The notes beneath the pieces were generated by a model that was not told where the DNA came from, did not search any database, and saw nothing but the letters and a program-made list of their open reading frames with translations. From the NCBI RefSeq assembly GCF_012241385.1, contig NZ_JAAVXB010000015.1, forward strand, positions 1 to 64,000: a stretch of DNA of 64,000 nucleotides, written 5' to 3'. This DNA is from Solimonas marina (lineage in GTDB: Bacteria; Pseudomonadota; Gammaproteobacteria; Nevskiales; Nevskiaceae). Position 1 is the first letter of the stretch. Every line of letters starts with the position of its first letter. Both the position numbers and the translations under genes were made by a program. Below, one piece after another: positions 35,560 to 44,361 of the stretch.

Positions 35560-36845
35560 TGACGCAGAAGATCATGCATGCGGGCGACGGCATCCACGCG
35601 TCCTACGGGGAAGCCTTCGCCGCGTTCGCCGGCTCGCTGCCGGCGGCCGAACACGCGGCACGCGCCGCGGCGTTCGACGAATTCATCCAGCACGGCTTTC
35701 CGGACGACGCGATCGAGCGCTGGCACTACACGAATCTGAGCACGCTACCGAAGCAGGCCGTGCGCCTGGCCGCCGCTGCGGCGCTCGACACCGCGCCGTG
35801 GCAGCTCGGCGACTGCGACGAGTTCATCTGGATCAACGGTGAGCCGCAGGGCGCGGCGACCGACGCCGCCGGCCTGCCGGCACCGGATGCACACGCCGGC
35901 CTCGCCGGTCTGCATCGCGCGTTCGCGCGGCCTGGTCTGCAGCTCGCGCTCGGCGCCGGCGAACAGCGTGAGCGGCCGGTGCATGCGCTGACCATCTCGA
36001 CCGCCGCCGAAGCCGGCGAGATGACGCATCTGGCGCATCGCATCAGCCTCGCCCGCGGCGCCAAAGTGACCGTGATCCTGCAGAACGTCGGCACCGACGG
36101 CGCCGCGCGCTTCATCACCCAGAGTCTGGCGGCCGACCTCGCCGACGGCGCGCAGTTGACGCTGATTCGCCTGCAGGACGAAAGCCGCGCGACGACGCAA
36201 TGGCTGCAGACCGACGTCAACGTCGGCCGCGATGCGCGCTTCGAGCTGATCAACGTCGACTTCGGCGGCAAGCTGATCCGCAACGACTGGCGCGTGAAGC
36301 TGCTCGCACCGGGCGCACAGACCGAGCTGGCTGGCCTGTTCGGTTCCGATGCGCGCGCGCATCTCGACAACCAGTACGAGATCGACCATGTCGCCGCGCA
36401 CGGTACCAGCCGCCAGTTCTTCCGCGGCCTCGGCTTCGGCAACAGCAAGACCGTGCTCAACGGCCGCGTGGTCGTACAGCGCGGCGCACAGAAGACCGAT
36501 TCCGAGCAGAGCATCGCCAATCTGATGCTGGCCAAGGGCGCCGAGATCGACGCCAAGCCGGAACTCGAGATCTACGCCGATGACGTCAAGTGCGCGCACG
36601 GCGCGACCTGCGGCCAGCTCGACGACACGGCAGTGTTTTATCTGCGCACGCGCGGCGTACCGGAAGCGACGGCCCGCGCGCTGCTGACCTACAGCTTCGC
36701 CAACGACGTGATCGCGCGCATCGCGCATGCCGGCCTGCGCGAGCGCATCGCGCGCCGCATCACCGCGGCGCTCGGCGCCGAACTCGACCTCGACGCGTTG
36801 AGCTTCGAAGACGAAACCGTCGACGCCACCGGAGACGCGCTGTGA
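35559..36845 (+). CDS. sufD: SufD, Fe-S assembly protein
   Basis: A 428-residue partner of SufB. The C-terminal SufBD domain is recognised from QNVGTDGAARFI, TDSEQSIANLML, KCAHGATCGQLDDTAVFYLRTRG and the following helix FANDVIARI. The ATG at 35559 shares a base with the sufC stop (TGATG); a GTG directly before it is possible. It ends in a GTGA overlap with sufS. Confidence 0.95.
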   Translation: MTQKIMHAGDGIHASYGEAFAAFAGSLPAAEHAARAAAFDEFIQHGFPDDAIERWHYTNLSTLPKQAVRLAAAAALDTAPWQLGDCDEFIWINGEPQGAATDAAGLPAPDAHAGLAGLHRAFARPGLQLALGAGEQRERPVHALTISTAAEAGEMTHLAHRISLARGAKVTVILQNVGTDGAARFITQSLAADLADGAQLTLIRLQDESRATTQWLQTDVNVGRDARFELINVDFGGKLIRNDWRVKLLAPGAQTELAGLFGSDARAHLDNQYEIDHVAAHGTSRQFFRGLGFGNSKTVLNGRVVVQRGAQKTDSEQSIANLMLAKGAEIDAKPELEIYADDVKCAHGATCGQLDDTAVFYLRTRGVPEATARALLTYSFANDVIARIAHAGLRERIARRITAALGAELDLDALSFEDETVDATGDAL

Positions 36846-38074
36846 CCGTCGCCACCCCGACCACGCCGGCGCTCGACCTCACCGCGATCCGCGCGCAGTT
36901 CCCGATACTCTCGGAGCGCGTGCGCGGCAAGCGGCTCGCCTATCTCGACAATGCGGCGACCACGCAAAAACCCGAGGCGATGCTGCAGGCGCTCGACCAC
37001 TACTACCGCAAGCAGAATTCCAACGTGCACCGCGCCGTGCACGAACTCGCCGAGCGCGCAACCACCGCCTACGAAGGCGCGCGCGACCGTATCGCCGCCT
37101 TCATCAAGGCGCCGCGCGAGCAGATCGTGTTCACGCGCGGCACCACGGAAAGCATCAACCTCGTCGCGCGCAGCTTCCTGCAACCGCGCATCGAGCCCGG
37201 CGACGAAGTGCTGCTGACGACGATGGAGCATCACTCGGACATCGTCTCGTGGCAGTTGGCCGGCGCCAAGACCGTCGCCGCGCCGCTCGACGACGACGGC
37301 ACACTGATCTTCGACGAGTGGCTGAAACTGCTTGGTCCGCGCACCAAGCTGGTCGCTGTCGCGCAAGTGTCGAATTCGCTGGGCACGATCAACCCGATCG
37401 AAGACATCATCCGCGAGGCGCATGCGCGTGGCATTCCGGTCCTGGTCGACGGCGCACAGGGCATCGCCCATATGCCGGTCGACATGCAGGCGCTCGACGT
37501 CGATTTCTACGCGTTCTCGGCGCACAAGCTCTACGGCCCGACCGGCTTCGGCGCGCTGTACGCCAAGCGCGAACACCTCGAAGCGATGCAGCCGTGGCAG
37601 GGCGGCGGCGACATGATTCGCACCGTCGCGTTTTCCGGCAGCACCTGGAATGAAGTGCCATACAAGTTCGAGGCCGGCACCCCGGACATGGCCGGTGCGA
37701 TCGGCTGCGCTGCGGCCATCGACTGGCTCGACGCCATCGGCCTCGAGGCCGTCGCCGCGCACGAACACGCCCTGCTCGAATACGGCACGCAGCGGCTCGC
37801 CGAAGTGCCGGGCCTGCGCATCATCGGCACCTCGCCGCGCAAGGCCGGCATTCTGTCGTTCGTGATGGACGATGCGCACCCGCAGGACATCGGCTCGATT
37901 CTCGACATGGAAGGTGTCGCGATCCGCACCGGCCACCACTGCACGATGCCGCTGATGGAACGCTTCGGCGTGCCCGCCACCGCGCGCGCATCGCTGGCGA
38001 TCTACAACGGCCAGGACGACATCGACCAGCTCGTCAACGGCCTGATGAAAGTGCATCGGTTGTTCGCGGCGTAA
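36842..38074 (+). CDS. sufS: SufS, cysteine desulfurase
   Basis: A 410-residue PLP enzyme (group II desulfurase) supplying sulfur from cysteine. YLDNAATTQKP near the start, HHSDIVSWQ, PLP-Lys in FSAHKLYGPTGFG and the active Cys367 in RTGHHCTMPL are all clear. It starts with GTG in a GTGA overlap with sufD; longer frames lie inside sufD. It is the last suf gene here, followed directly by a repeat copy. SufE, SufA and SufT are not in the window. Confidence 0.96.
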   Translation: MTVATPTTPALDLTAIRAQFPILSERVRGKRLAYLDNAATTQKPEAMLQALDHYYRKQNSNVHRAVHELAERATTAYEGARDRIAAFIKAPREQIVFTRGTTESINLVARSFLQPRIEPGDEVLLTTMEHHSDIVSWQLAGAKTVAAPLDDDGTLIFDEWLKLLGPRTKLVAVAQVSNSLGTINPIEDIIREAHARGIPVLVDGAQGIAHMPVDMQALDVDFYAFSAHKLYGPTGFGALYAKREHLEAMQPWQGGGDMIRTVAFSGSTWNEVPYKFEAGTPDMAGAIGCAAAIDWLDAIGLEAVAAHEHALLEYGTQRLAEVPGLRIIGTSPRKAGILSFVMDDAHPQDIGSILDMEGVAIRTGHHCTMPLMERFGVPATARASLAIYNGQDDIDQLVNGLMKVHRLFAA

Positions 38075-38078
38075 CAAC

Positions 38079-38180
38079 AAAAAGCGAAACCGCAGATTAC
38101 GCAGATGACACAGATTTAAAGGCAAAGCTTTTCATTCTGTGAAATCTGCGTAATCCGCGGTTCACCGGCTTCCGCTTTTT
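38079..38180. repeat. ACAGATT inverted repeat, copy B (no gene)
   Basis: A stem-loop repeat about 100 bp long starting 4 nt after the sufS stop. One arm is AAAAAGCGAAACCGCAG then ATTACGCAGATGACACAGA; the other, reversed, is AAAAAGCGGAAGCCGGTGAA then CCGCGGATTACGCAGATTTCACAGAA. The unit spacing and AAAAGCG ends match the gene-bearing element at 34296-34806. Confidence 0.82.
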
Positions 38181-38189
38181 CACCGCTCA

Positions 38190-38335
38190 GCGCCCCTGGA
38201 TCGGCTGCGCGAGGATTCACACACCGACCGCCGTGAGCAGCACCGTCGGCACCAGCATCGGTAGCAGACCGAGCCGGGTGACGGCTCAGGCGCAAGTGCC
38301 TTGACGTGGGCGATCCAGTCGGCTGTACGTGCCAC
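38190..38335 (-). pseudogene. Decayed 3' fragment of a paralogue of the 38439-39917 membrane protein gene
   Basis: Read on the minus strand this encodes DWIAHVKAL, then after a frameshift LLPMLVPTVLLTAVGV, an internal stop, and ILAQPIQGR-stop. This matches the C terminus of the intact membrane protein (VWIAHTEAL, QLPMLVLMVLFTTAGLWILAQPIQGR) in order. The DNA similarity begins right beside repeat copy B and ends at repeat copy C, so repeat plus gene end were duplicated together, or an adjacent paralogue was deleted down to its tail. Confidence 0.78.
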
Positions 38336-38341
38336 CAGAGC

Positions 38342-38426
38342 AAAAGCGAAAACACAGATGACACGGGACCAAGGTAAAACCTTTTCATTCTGTGGAATCT
38401 GTGAAATCTGTGGTTATCCGCTTTTC
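38342..38426. repeat. ACAGATT inverted repeat, copy C (no gene)
   Basis: AAAAGCGAAAACACAGATGACAC at one end and, reversed, AAAAGCGGATAACCACAG then ATTTCACAGATTCCACAGAA at the other, with a short centre. The left arm has lost units. It is placed just downstream of the intact membrane protein gene, as copy B is for the decayed fragment. Confidence 0.8.
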
Positions 38427-38438
38427 GTTTCTCGCCGT

Positions 38439-39917
38439 TCAGCGCCCCTGGATCGGCTGCGCGAGGATCCACAGGCCGGCGGTCGTGAACAAGACCATCA
38501 GCACCAGCATCGGCAGTTGACTGAGCAGCGCGCGGCCGCGCGATGGGTAGAGGCGTAGCGCTTCGGTGTGGGCGATCCAGACGCTGACGATATGGCCGAA
38601 CAGAATCAGGCCGACCTGCGTATGCCAGACCGTGCCGAGGTCCGGCAGGAACGGCGCGCGAAAGCGGCCGGCCGTGCCGAACAGATTCCAGCCGTAGCCG
38701 AACGGGTCCGACAGCAGGCTGACGATCTTCACGCCCTGCGTCAGCAGCAGCGTGTAGTAGTGCGTGACGTGATAGACCAGCGCGATCGGCAGCAGCGAGT
38801 ACGCGAATGAAAACGCCAACTCGCGGACGCTGTGGCGACGCCCGCCCAGCCAGCGCGTCAGCACAATGAACAGCAGATAAACCGCCAGATACAAGAACGG
38901 CGACAACAGCATGCACAGGCTCTCGTAGGCGAGATACCAGGGTCGCAGTTGCACATACAGATAAATCGGCGACTGGCCGAACCACTGCGTGAACCAGCCG
39001 CTGGCATCGCCCCAGAACACGCGATACCAGGCTACCGTCGCGCGCAGGCCGTCGAAAGCCGTCGACGACAGCATGAACAGCACGAAGACCAGCAGGCTCC
39101 AGTGCGACGCCGGTGTCTCCAGCAAGCCCGAGAACGGCTTGCGCAGGCGCAGGTGGCGACCGGGAACATAGTCGATCGGTGCCATCTTCGCGATCAGGCG
39201 CATGAACACGCTGAACAGTTCGCCATAACGAAACCAGTCGCGCGCACCGACCAGGCCCACCGCGATCAGATTGATCGCGGTGTAGAGACTCAGCCACGCG
39301 GCCAGCGACCACGGCCGTGTATTGCCGAACAGCTCGACCCAGATGAAGCCCATGTAGAGAACGACCGCCGGCCAGTACGCGGCGGGCGCCGGATAGGCAT
39401 GGCGGCCGCGCCAATAGCGAGGCCAGACGCGGCCGATCAGCGCCGCCAGCGTCTGCCACGGGTTGACCAACGCGTAGAGATCGCCGATCAGCGCCGTGAG
39501 GTAGGCAAACCCCAGGACGAAGACGATCCAGAAGCAGGTCATGTTGAAGTTGCGATACGAATCGCGGACGCCGATGTAGCCGCTGAGCATGCACAGCAGC
39601 AGACACAACAGCGCCAGACCGCGCAGCCCCATCGGTAACTGCCAGCGCCGCAGCGCGGCGCGCAAGCCGTCGCACGAATGCGACGGCGCGGCGGCCATCG
39701 CCGCCGCACGCGGCGCTGTCGCGAAATACCCGGCAATCAGAAACGACAGCAGCAGCGCCGCGGCGGCGCCGTAGGCGTAAAGCCAGAACGGCACCGGCAG
39801 GTTGTAGATGCGGCCGAACGAGTGTGCCGCCGCCGGCAACGGCGTCAGCAGCAGCGCCAGCGCCGCCGCGCCGCGCCACTCAGCGCGGATGGACTTCGAG
39901 GACGGCCAGCTCGCCAT
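38439..39917 (-). CDS. Polytopic membrane protein, partner of a cupredoxin-like protein
   Basis: A 492-residue protein. It has a signal-like start (ALALLLTPLPAAAHSFG) and about ten membrane segments, with conserved-looking HSFGRIYNLPVPFWLYAYG, WFRYGELF and HVTHYYTLLLTQG motifs. It overlaps the upstream cupredoxin-like gene by 38 bp, so the true start may be slightly later. Such pairs are sometimes annotated from a fenitrothion hydrolase-linked protein, but I would not infer that activity. His-containing segments suggest metal handling. Confidence 0.78.
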   Translation of the reverse strand: MASWPSSKSIRAEWRGAAALALLLTPLPAAAHSFGRIYNLPVPFWLYAYGAAAALLLSFLIAGYFATAPRAAAMAAAPSHSCDGLRAALRRWQLPMGLRGLALLCLLLCMLSGYIGVRDSYRNFNMTCFWIVFVLGFAYLTALIGDLYALVNPWQTLAALIGRVWPRYWRGRHAYPAPAAYWPAVVLYMGFIWVELFGNTRPWSLAAWLSLYTAINLIAVGLVGARDWFRYGELFSVFMRLIAKMAPIDYVPGRHLRLRKPFSGLLETPASHWSLLVFVLFMLSSTAFDGLRATVAWYRVFWGDASGWFTQWFGQSPIYLYVQLRPWYLAYESLCMLLSPFLYLAVYLLFIVLTRWLGGRRHSVRELAFSFAYSLLPIALVYHVTHYYTLLLTQGVKIVSLLSDPFGYGWNLFGTAGRFRAPFLPDLGTVWHTQVGLILFGHIVSVWIAHTEALRLYPSRGRALLSQLPMLVLMVLFTTAGLWILAQPIQGR

Positions 39918-40308
39918 GCGCGGCGTGATGCAGTTCCAGGTCGAAGCGGCCGGCGTGCGCGGCCTCGAAGCGCAGCGTCGCCGGCACCCCGGCGCGCAGC
40001 GTCAACGACAGGTCGTAGCCGTGTACGTGCAGCTCGTCGTCGTGTGGCGCGGTGACCTGCAACTCGACGCTGTCGCCAAGCTGCACCGACAACACCGGCA
40101 GCGTCGCGCCGACCGGCCGTGGCTGCAACGTGAAATGCCGCACCGATTCGGCAGCCGGCGCCGTCGCAGCTTGGTCGGAGTCGGCCGTGGCCGGCGGCAT
40201 CTCGGCACCAGCCAAGGCGGCCGGCGCTGCGGCGGGCGGCGGACGCAAGCCCAGCCACAAGCCCGCCAACAGCCCGCCGGCCAGCGCGATCAGGATCGTG
40301 AAACGCAT
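39880..40308 (-). CDS. Exported cupredoxin-like protein
   Basis: A 142-residue protein. The signal/anchor (ILIALAGGLLAGLWLGL, about residues 4-20) is followed by a Pro/Ala linker and a beta-sandwich domain of about 90 residues. That domain has VSVQLGD-type strands, HDDELHVHGYD and a C-terminal HHAAHGELAVLEVHPR. His-rich loops on a cupredoxin-sized domain suggest copper binding. No classic Cys ligand is present, so it is not a blue-copper electron carrier. It overlaps the membrane protein gene; the M19-like gene lies 16 nt upstream. Confidence 0.75.
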   Translation of the reverse strand: MRFTILIALAGGLLAGLWLGLRPPPAAAPAALAGAEMPPATADSDQAATAPAAESVRHFTLQPRPVGATLPVLSVQLGDSVELQVTAPHDDELHVHGYDLSLTLRAGVPATLRFEAAHAGRFDLELHHAAHGELAVLEVHPR

Positions 40309-40324
40309 GACGGACGGGCGTACG

Positions 40325-42514
40325 TCAGCGGTTGACGGTCCGCTCCCACATCTGCAGATAGGCCTCGGCGGACTGGTAGAGCGCGTCCAGCGCTTCCTTG
40401 CCGCCTTCGAGTCGCACTTCCTCGACATAGTCGGCGACCAGCCCGTAGTGCGCGGTGCCGACCTCGTCGATGTTCCAGGTCTTGCCGCTCTCCGGAATCG
40501 TCTCCAGTTCGAACGTGACCGGCTTGATGCCCTTGAACTGCGGCCCCCAGTCCGGCCCCTTGAACAGCGTGAACGGATAGACCACCGGCTCGCTGCCGGC
40601 GCCACGCGGACCGGCGCGGTCGGCAATGCCGTTGGCATCCATGCCGTAGCCGACGGCGATCGGATCGGTGCGGCCGGCCGCTGCCCAGATCGGCTTGAGC
40701 TTGTTGAGGAATTCGACGTCGCCCTTGCCGTTCGGCTTGAACGGGTAGATCAGGCCGCCGACTTCGAGGATTTCCCTGGCCTGCTCGTTGGTGATGCCGC
40801 CGTGGCCGCCGTGCGCGGAAATCAGCGGGTAGTTCGGCGTCTGCGCCTTGGCCATGTCGAGCATGTTCTGCTTGATCGATAGTTCGGCGTGGTCGATGTC
40901 GATGATGAAGTGCTTCTCCATCAGCTTCTGTACGACGTAGTGGCCCAGCTCGGTCATGCCGCGCGCATTGCACTGGCGGCGGTCGGCCGGATAGATCGGC
41001 AGCACGCCGTTGGTCAGCGCCAGCACGGTCTGCGTCAGCGGGTCGTTGCCGGTGCCCGGAATCGCCGTCGTCATGTAGGCGCCGGCCGAGTAGAAATAGC
41101 TGTCGCCCTCGCCGCCGTCCGGGCAGTCGTAGGTCTTCCAGAACGAACCGGTGCCGACGAAGCCGACCAGATTCAGCGCCAGGCCATCGAAGATGCCGGT
41201 ACCGCCGAGCGCACTGTTGACGTCGTGGTACGGGAAGATCTCGCGCACGCCGAGATCCCAGATCTCGTCGACCTGCTTGTCGATGTCTTCCTTGGTGCAG
41301 CCGGAAATCTCACCGGTGACGCCGGCCACCGACTTGGTGGTGCAATCGAACAGATTGGAAAACTCCAGACCCGGCACGACGGCCAGCTTGCCGTCGTTGA
41401 TGACCTTGCGCGCCTCGGCCGGGCTCTTGACGATGCGGAACCAGCCCTTGCCCGGTCCGCCTTCCTGCGCATCGACATAGTCCTGTAGCTGGTACAGATA
41501 CTTGATCTGCGCGATGCCCAGGTTCATGTCGTTGCAGTCGTAGCCCAGCGCCTGCGGATTGGTCGCGGTCTCGAAGGTCTTCGCCACCTGACACAGCGCG
41601 GCGATGTTGGTGCCTTCGGAGACCATGATGCGCAGCCCCGCCTTCCACGCGCGTTCGACCCACTTGTAGTACATCGCCTGGTGCAGCTGCGAGTCGTAGG
41701 CCGGCCAGTCAGCGAACGTCGGCCAGCCCTGCGTGTCGTGGGTCTTCAACGGCGTCATGTCGAGAATCAGCGCTTCCGGATCGAGCGTGCCGTTCGGGCC
41801 GTGCATCGCCGCGCAGTTGTCGAGCGCCACCGGCGCGCCGAAGCGGTTGAACATCTGCCCGTAGAGCACGCCGCCGGCCGACGGGCCGACCGGATTCGTG
41901 CCGTCCGACATCTCGTTGCCCATTGCCATGTGCGTATGCACTTCGGCAAAGCCGACCACCGGTTGATCGACGCCGTTGCCCTGGTAGGTATCGCCGTCGA
42001 CGTCGTCGCTGATTTCCGGATACGACGTGCAGCCCGTGGTCGGCACGAAGCGGAACGCATCGGCGGCCTCGCCAACCAGCAGCGTGCCGTCGGCGTCGGC
42101 ACTGAGGCCACGACCATCGACCTGCTGCACGACGGTGTAGCCACCGCCGTCAGCATCGTCGACCACCCAGTCGGCGGCATCGGACGGCTTGGCCGCGCGC
42201 GCCGCGCTGCTGCTGCCGGCCACCAGCAGATTCGAGTCCGGGCAATTGAACAGATAGCGGCCGAGCGCGGTCGGCTTCATCGAAAACGGTTCGGCCTCTT
42301 CAAGTGAGCCGGCGCTGGCGCTGTAGCCGTCGCCGCTGCGCGTGACGAAAGCGCCGGTCGCAACCGACTGCATCGCATAGCAGCCGTTGGCCATGTCGTA
42401 GCGAGTCTTCGGCACGGCCGATGTGCCGGGTGCCTTTGATGACGAACTGCTGCTGCACGACGCCAGCACCAACAATGCAACGGCGGCCAGCAAGCCGCGA
42501 ATGACGATCTGCAC
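40325..42514 (-). CDS. Lipoprotein with M19-like (membrane dipeptidase-type) metal-dependent hydrolase domain
   Basis: A 729-residue protein with GTG start (GGGGGA upstream) and lipobox LLVLASCSS. The N-terminal 150 residues look like a beta-trefoil-like domain. The catalytic part has FAEVHTHMAMGNE (HxH), DIDHAELS, LISAHGGHGG and VGYGMDANGI, in the order of TIM-barrel amidohydrolases. The last motif recalls the GSDFDG motif of M19 dipeptidases. It is larger than M19 enzymes (about 350-400) with a long insertion. Substrate unknown. The short upstream region is A/T-rich and probably holds its promoter. Confidence 0.78.
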   Translation of the reverse strand: MQIVIRGLLAAVALLVLASCSSSSSSKAPGTSAVPKTRYDMANGCYAMQSVATGAFVTRSGDGYSASAGSLEEAEPFSMKPTALGRYLFNCPDSNLLVAGSSSAARAAKPSDAADWVVDDADGGGYTVVQQVDGRGLSADADGTLLVGEAADAFRFVPTTGCTSYPEISDDVDGDTYQGNGVDQPVVGFAEVHTHMAMGNEMSDGTNPVGPSAGGVLYGQMFNRFGAPVALDNCAAMHGPNGTLDPEALILDMTPLKTHDTQGWPTFADWPAYDSQLHQAMYYKWVERAWKAGLRIMVSEGTNIAALCQVAKTFETATNPQALGYDCNDMNLGIAQIKYLYQLQDYVDAQEGGPGKGWFRIVKSPAEARKVINDGKLAVVPGLEFSNLFDCTTKSVAGVTGEISGCTKEDIDKQVDEIWDLGVREIFPYHDVNSALGGTGIFDGLALNLVGFVGTGSFWKTYDCPDGGEGDSYFYSAGAYMTTAIPGTGNDPLTQTVLALTNGVLPIYPADRRQCNARGMTELGHYVVQKLMEKHFIIDIDHAELSIKQNMLDMAKAQTPNYPLISAHGGHGGITNEQAREILEVGGLIYPFKPNGKGDVEFLNKLKPIWAAAGRTDPIAVGYGMDANGIADRAGPRGAGSEPVVYPFTLFKGPDWGPQFKGIKPVTFELETIPESGKTWNIDEVGTAHYGLVADYVEEVRLEGGKEALDALYQSAEAYLQMWERTVNR

Positions 42515-42674
42515 GGCATTCCCCCTGTATTTTTAATAATTCCCCAATGTAATCGTAAAAGCCTTGCCGACCGGGGGCGACAGTAGAATTGACCCACCCG
42601 CTGAGCGCCGGCGTATGCTGGGGCCAACAGCGGGCGCGGCTACGGCCACGCCCCGTCAGTACAGGAGAAACGCG

Positions 42675-43700
42675 ATGGCCACCACCACCACCCGCCGCAT
42701 CGCCCTCGCCGCGCGTCCCGTCGGCGAACCCCGCGCCAGCGACTTCCGCACCGAGCAGACCGAGCTGCCCGCCCTGCGCGACGGCGATGTACTGCTGCGC
42801 ATCGTCTATTTGTCGCTCGATCCATACATGCGCGGACGCATGAGCACGGCGCGCTCTTACGCGCAGCCGATGGAAATCGGCGACACCATGGTCGGCGGCA
42901 CGGTGGCGCAGGTCGTCGAGTCGCGCGCCAGAAGCCTCGCCGTCGGCGATTACGTGCTGTCATACAGCGGCTGGCAGACGCATGCGGTGGCGCCGGCACG
43001 GCTGCTGCGCAAGCTCGACCCCAGGCTCGCGCCGCTGTCGACGGCACTCGGCGTGCTCGGCATGCCCGGTTTCACCGCCTACGTCGGCCTCAAGGAAATC
43101 GGCAAGCCGCTGGCCGGCGAGACGCTGGTCGTCGCCGCTGCCAGTGGGCCGGTCGGCGCCACCGTCGGCCAGCTCGCCAAGATTCGCCACGCGCGCATCG
43201 TCGGCATCGCCGGCGGCGCCGAGAAATGCCGCTACCTGGTCGACGAACTGAACTTCGACGAGGCAATCGATCACCGCGCGGCGGACTTCGCCGCACAGCT
43301 CGAGGATGCCTGCCCGCGCGGCATCGACGTCTACTTCGAGAACGTCGGCGGCGCGGTCTGGAGCGCGGTGCTGCCATTGCTCAACGACTTCGCCCGCATC
43401 CCGGTTTGCGGCCTCGTCGCGCAGTACAACGCCACCGACGTCCCGGCCGGTCCAGACCGCATGCCGGGCCTGATGCGCGAAATCCTGTCGCGGCACCTGA
43501 CCCTGCGCGGCTTCATTCAAAGCGACTTCGCACACCTGCAGCGCGACTTCGAGCGCGAGATGAGCGTGTGGCTGCAAGCCGGCCGCATCCGCTATCGCGA
43601 AGACATCGTCGACGGCCTCGACCATGCACCGGAAGCCTTCATCGGCCTGCTGCGCGGCAAGAACTTCGGCAAGTTGATCGTCCGCGTCGCCGACGAGTGA
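42675..43700 (+). CDS. NADP-dependent medium-chain oxidoreductase (CurA/leukotriene B4 dehydrogenase-like)
   Basis: A 341-residue zinc-independent MDR-family enzyme. It has LDPYMRGRMS, VLGMPGFTAYVGL, the nucleotide-binding AASGPVGATVGQLAK, GIDVYFENVGG and CGLVAQYN. These reduce double bonds of enones/alkenals. The start at 42675 is supported by AGGAG 9 nt upstream. Confidence 0.93.
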   Translation: MATTTTRRIALAARPVGEPRASDFRTEQTELPALRDGDVLLRIVYLSLDPYMRGRMSTARSYAQPMEIGDTMVGGTVAQVVESRARSLAVGDYVLSYSGWQTHAVAPARLLRKLDPRLAPLSTALGVLGMPGFTAYVGLKEIGKPLAGETLVVAAASGPVGATVGQLAKIRHARIVGIAGGAEKCRYLVDELNFDEAIDHRAADFAAQLEDACPRGIDVYFENVGGAVWSAVLPLLNDFARIPVCGLVAQYNATDVPAGPDRMPGLMREILSRHLTLRGFIQSDFAHLQRDFEREMSVWLQAGRIRYREDIVDGLDHAPEAFIGLLRGKNFGKLIVRVADE

Positions 43701-43895
43701 GGGCGGACACCGTCGCGATGACGCATCTTTCATCGTGACCGCACGGGGCATCTGACAGAATCGAAAGCGCTCGAAATCTGCCATGCGCACGCTCTTCACA
43801 TCACGGCGCCGCCTTGCCCGCGGCGAGCTTCCGGCCCGCCGGCAGTACGCCCATGGTGGCGTGATGCCGGCGGACGCGAGCGGGTCGGCGCCCGC

Positions 43896-44282
43896 ATGAA
43901 GCGCGGCGGCCGCGTTTGGCAGCGGATGCTGTTGCTGGCACTCAGTGCCGCGTTGCTGCACGCGCTGATCCCGCCGAACTTCATGCCGGTCGTCTCGCAC
44001 GGCCAGCTGGAAATGGCGTTCTGTCCAGGCATGGCATCAGACGCGATGCCGTCGATGCAGGACCCCGGACTGGACCACGGACACGGATCCGGCCCCGACG
44101 CTAGCGACCATCATGTGCCCTGCCCGTTCGCAGCCGCCGCAGCGGCCGCGCTGCCTGCCGGTCTCATCAACGCCGCGCCTGCGCCGAGGCAGATGCCCTA
44201 CGCCGTCGCCAGCGCCACCATCACGGCCGCGCGCGGCGGCGCCAGCCTGACCCGCAACCGCGGACCACCAACGCTCGCCTGA
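43896..44282 (+). CDS. DUF2946 protein upstream of TonB receptor
   Basis: A 128-residue protein with an N-terminal helix (LLLALSAALLHALIPPNFMP), a Met/His-rich segment (CPGMASDAMPSMQ, DHGHGS, DHHVPCPFAAAAAAALP) and a Cys in the typical CPF position. DUF2946 genes are commonly placed beside copper-related TonB receptors, as here (80 bp before the receptor). Met/His/Cys content fits copper contact. Role unproven. Confidence 0.78.
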   Translation: MKRGGRVWQRMLLLALSAALLHALIPPNFMPVVSHGQLEMAFCPGMASDAMPSMQDPGLDHGHGSGPDASDHHVPCPFAAAAAAALPAGLINAAPAPRQMPYAVASATITAARGGASLTRNRGPPTLA

Positions 44283-44361
44283 ACCCAGACGCCTTATCGC
44301 CGCGGGCACGCATGGCCCGCGCCGGACGCTGTTGCGTCCCGCCTGCTTCAGGAGATTGTCG

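Noticed and set aside
38116-39879. 587-codon frame on the minus strand
   Set aside because: It lies out of frame across the membrane protein gene, with Arg/Ala-biased product; its tail covers repeat copies. The 38439-39917 frame has proper membrane helices.
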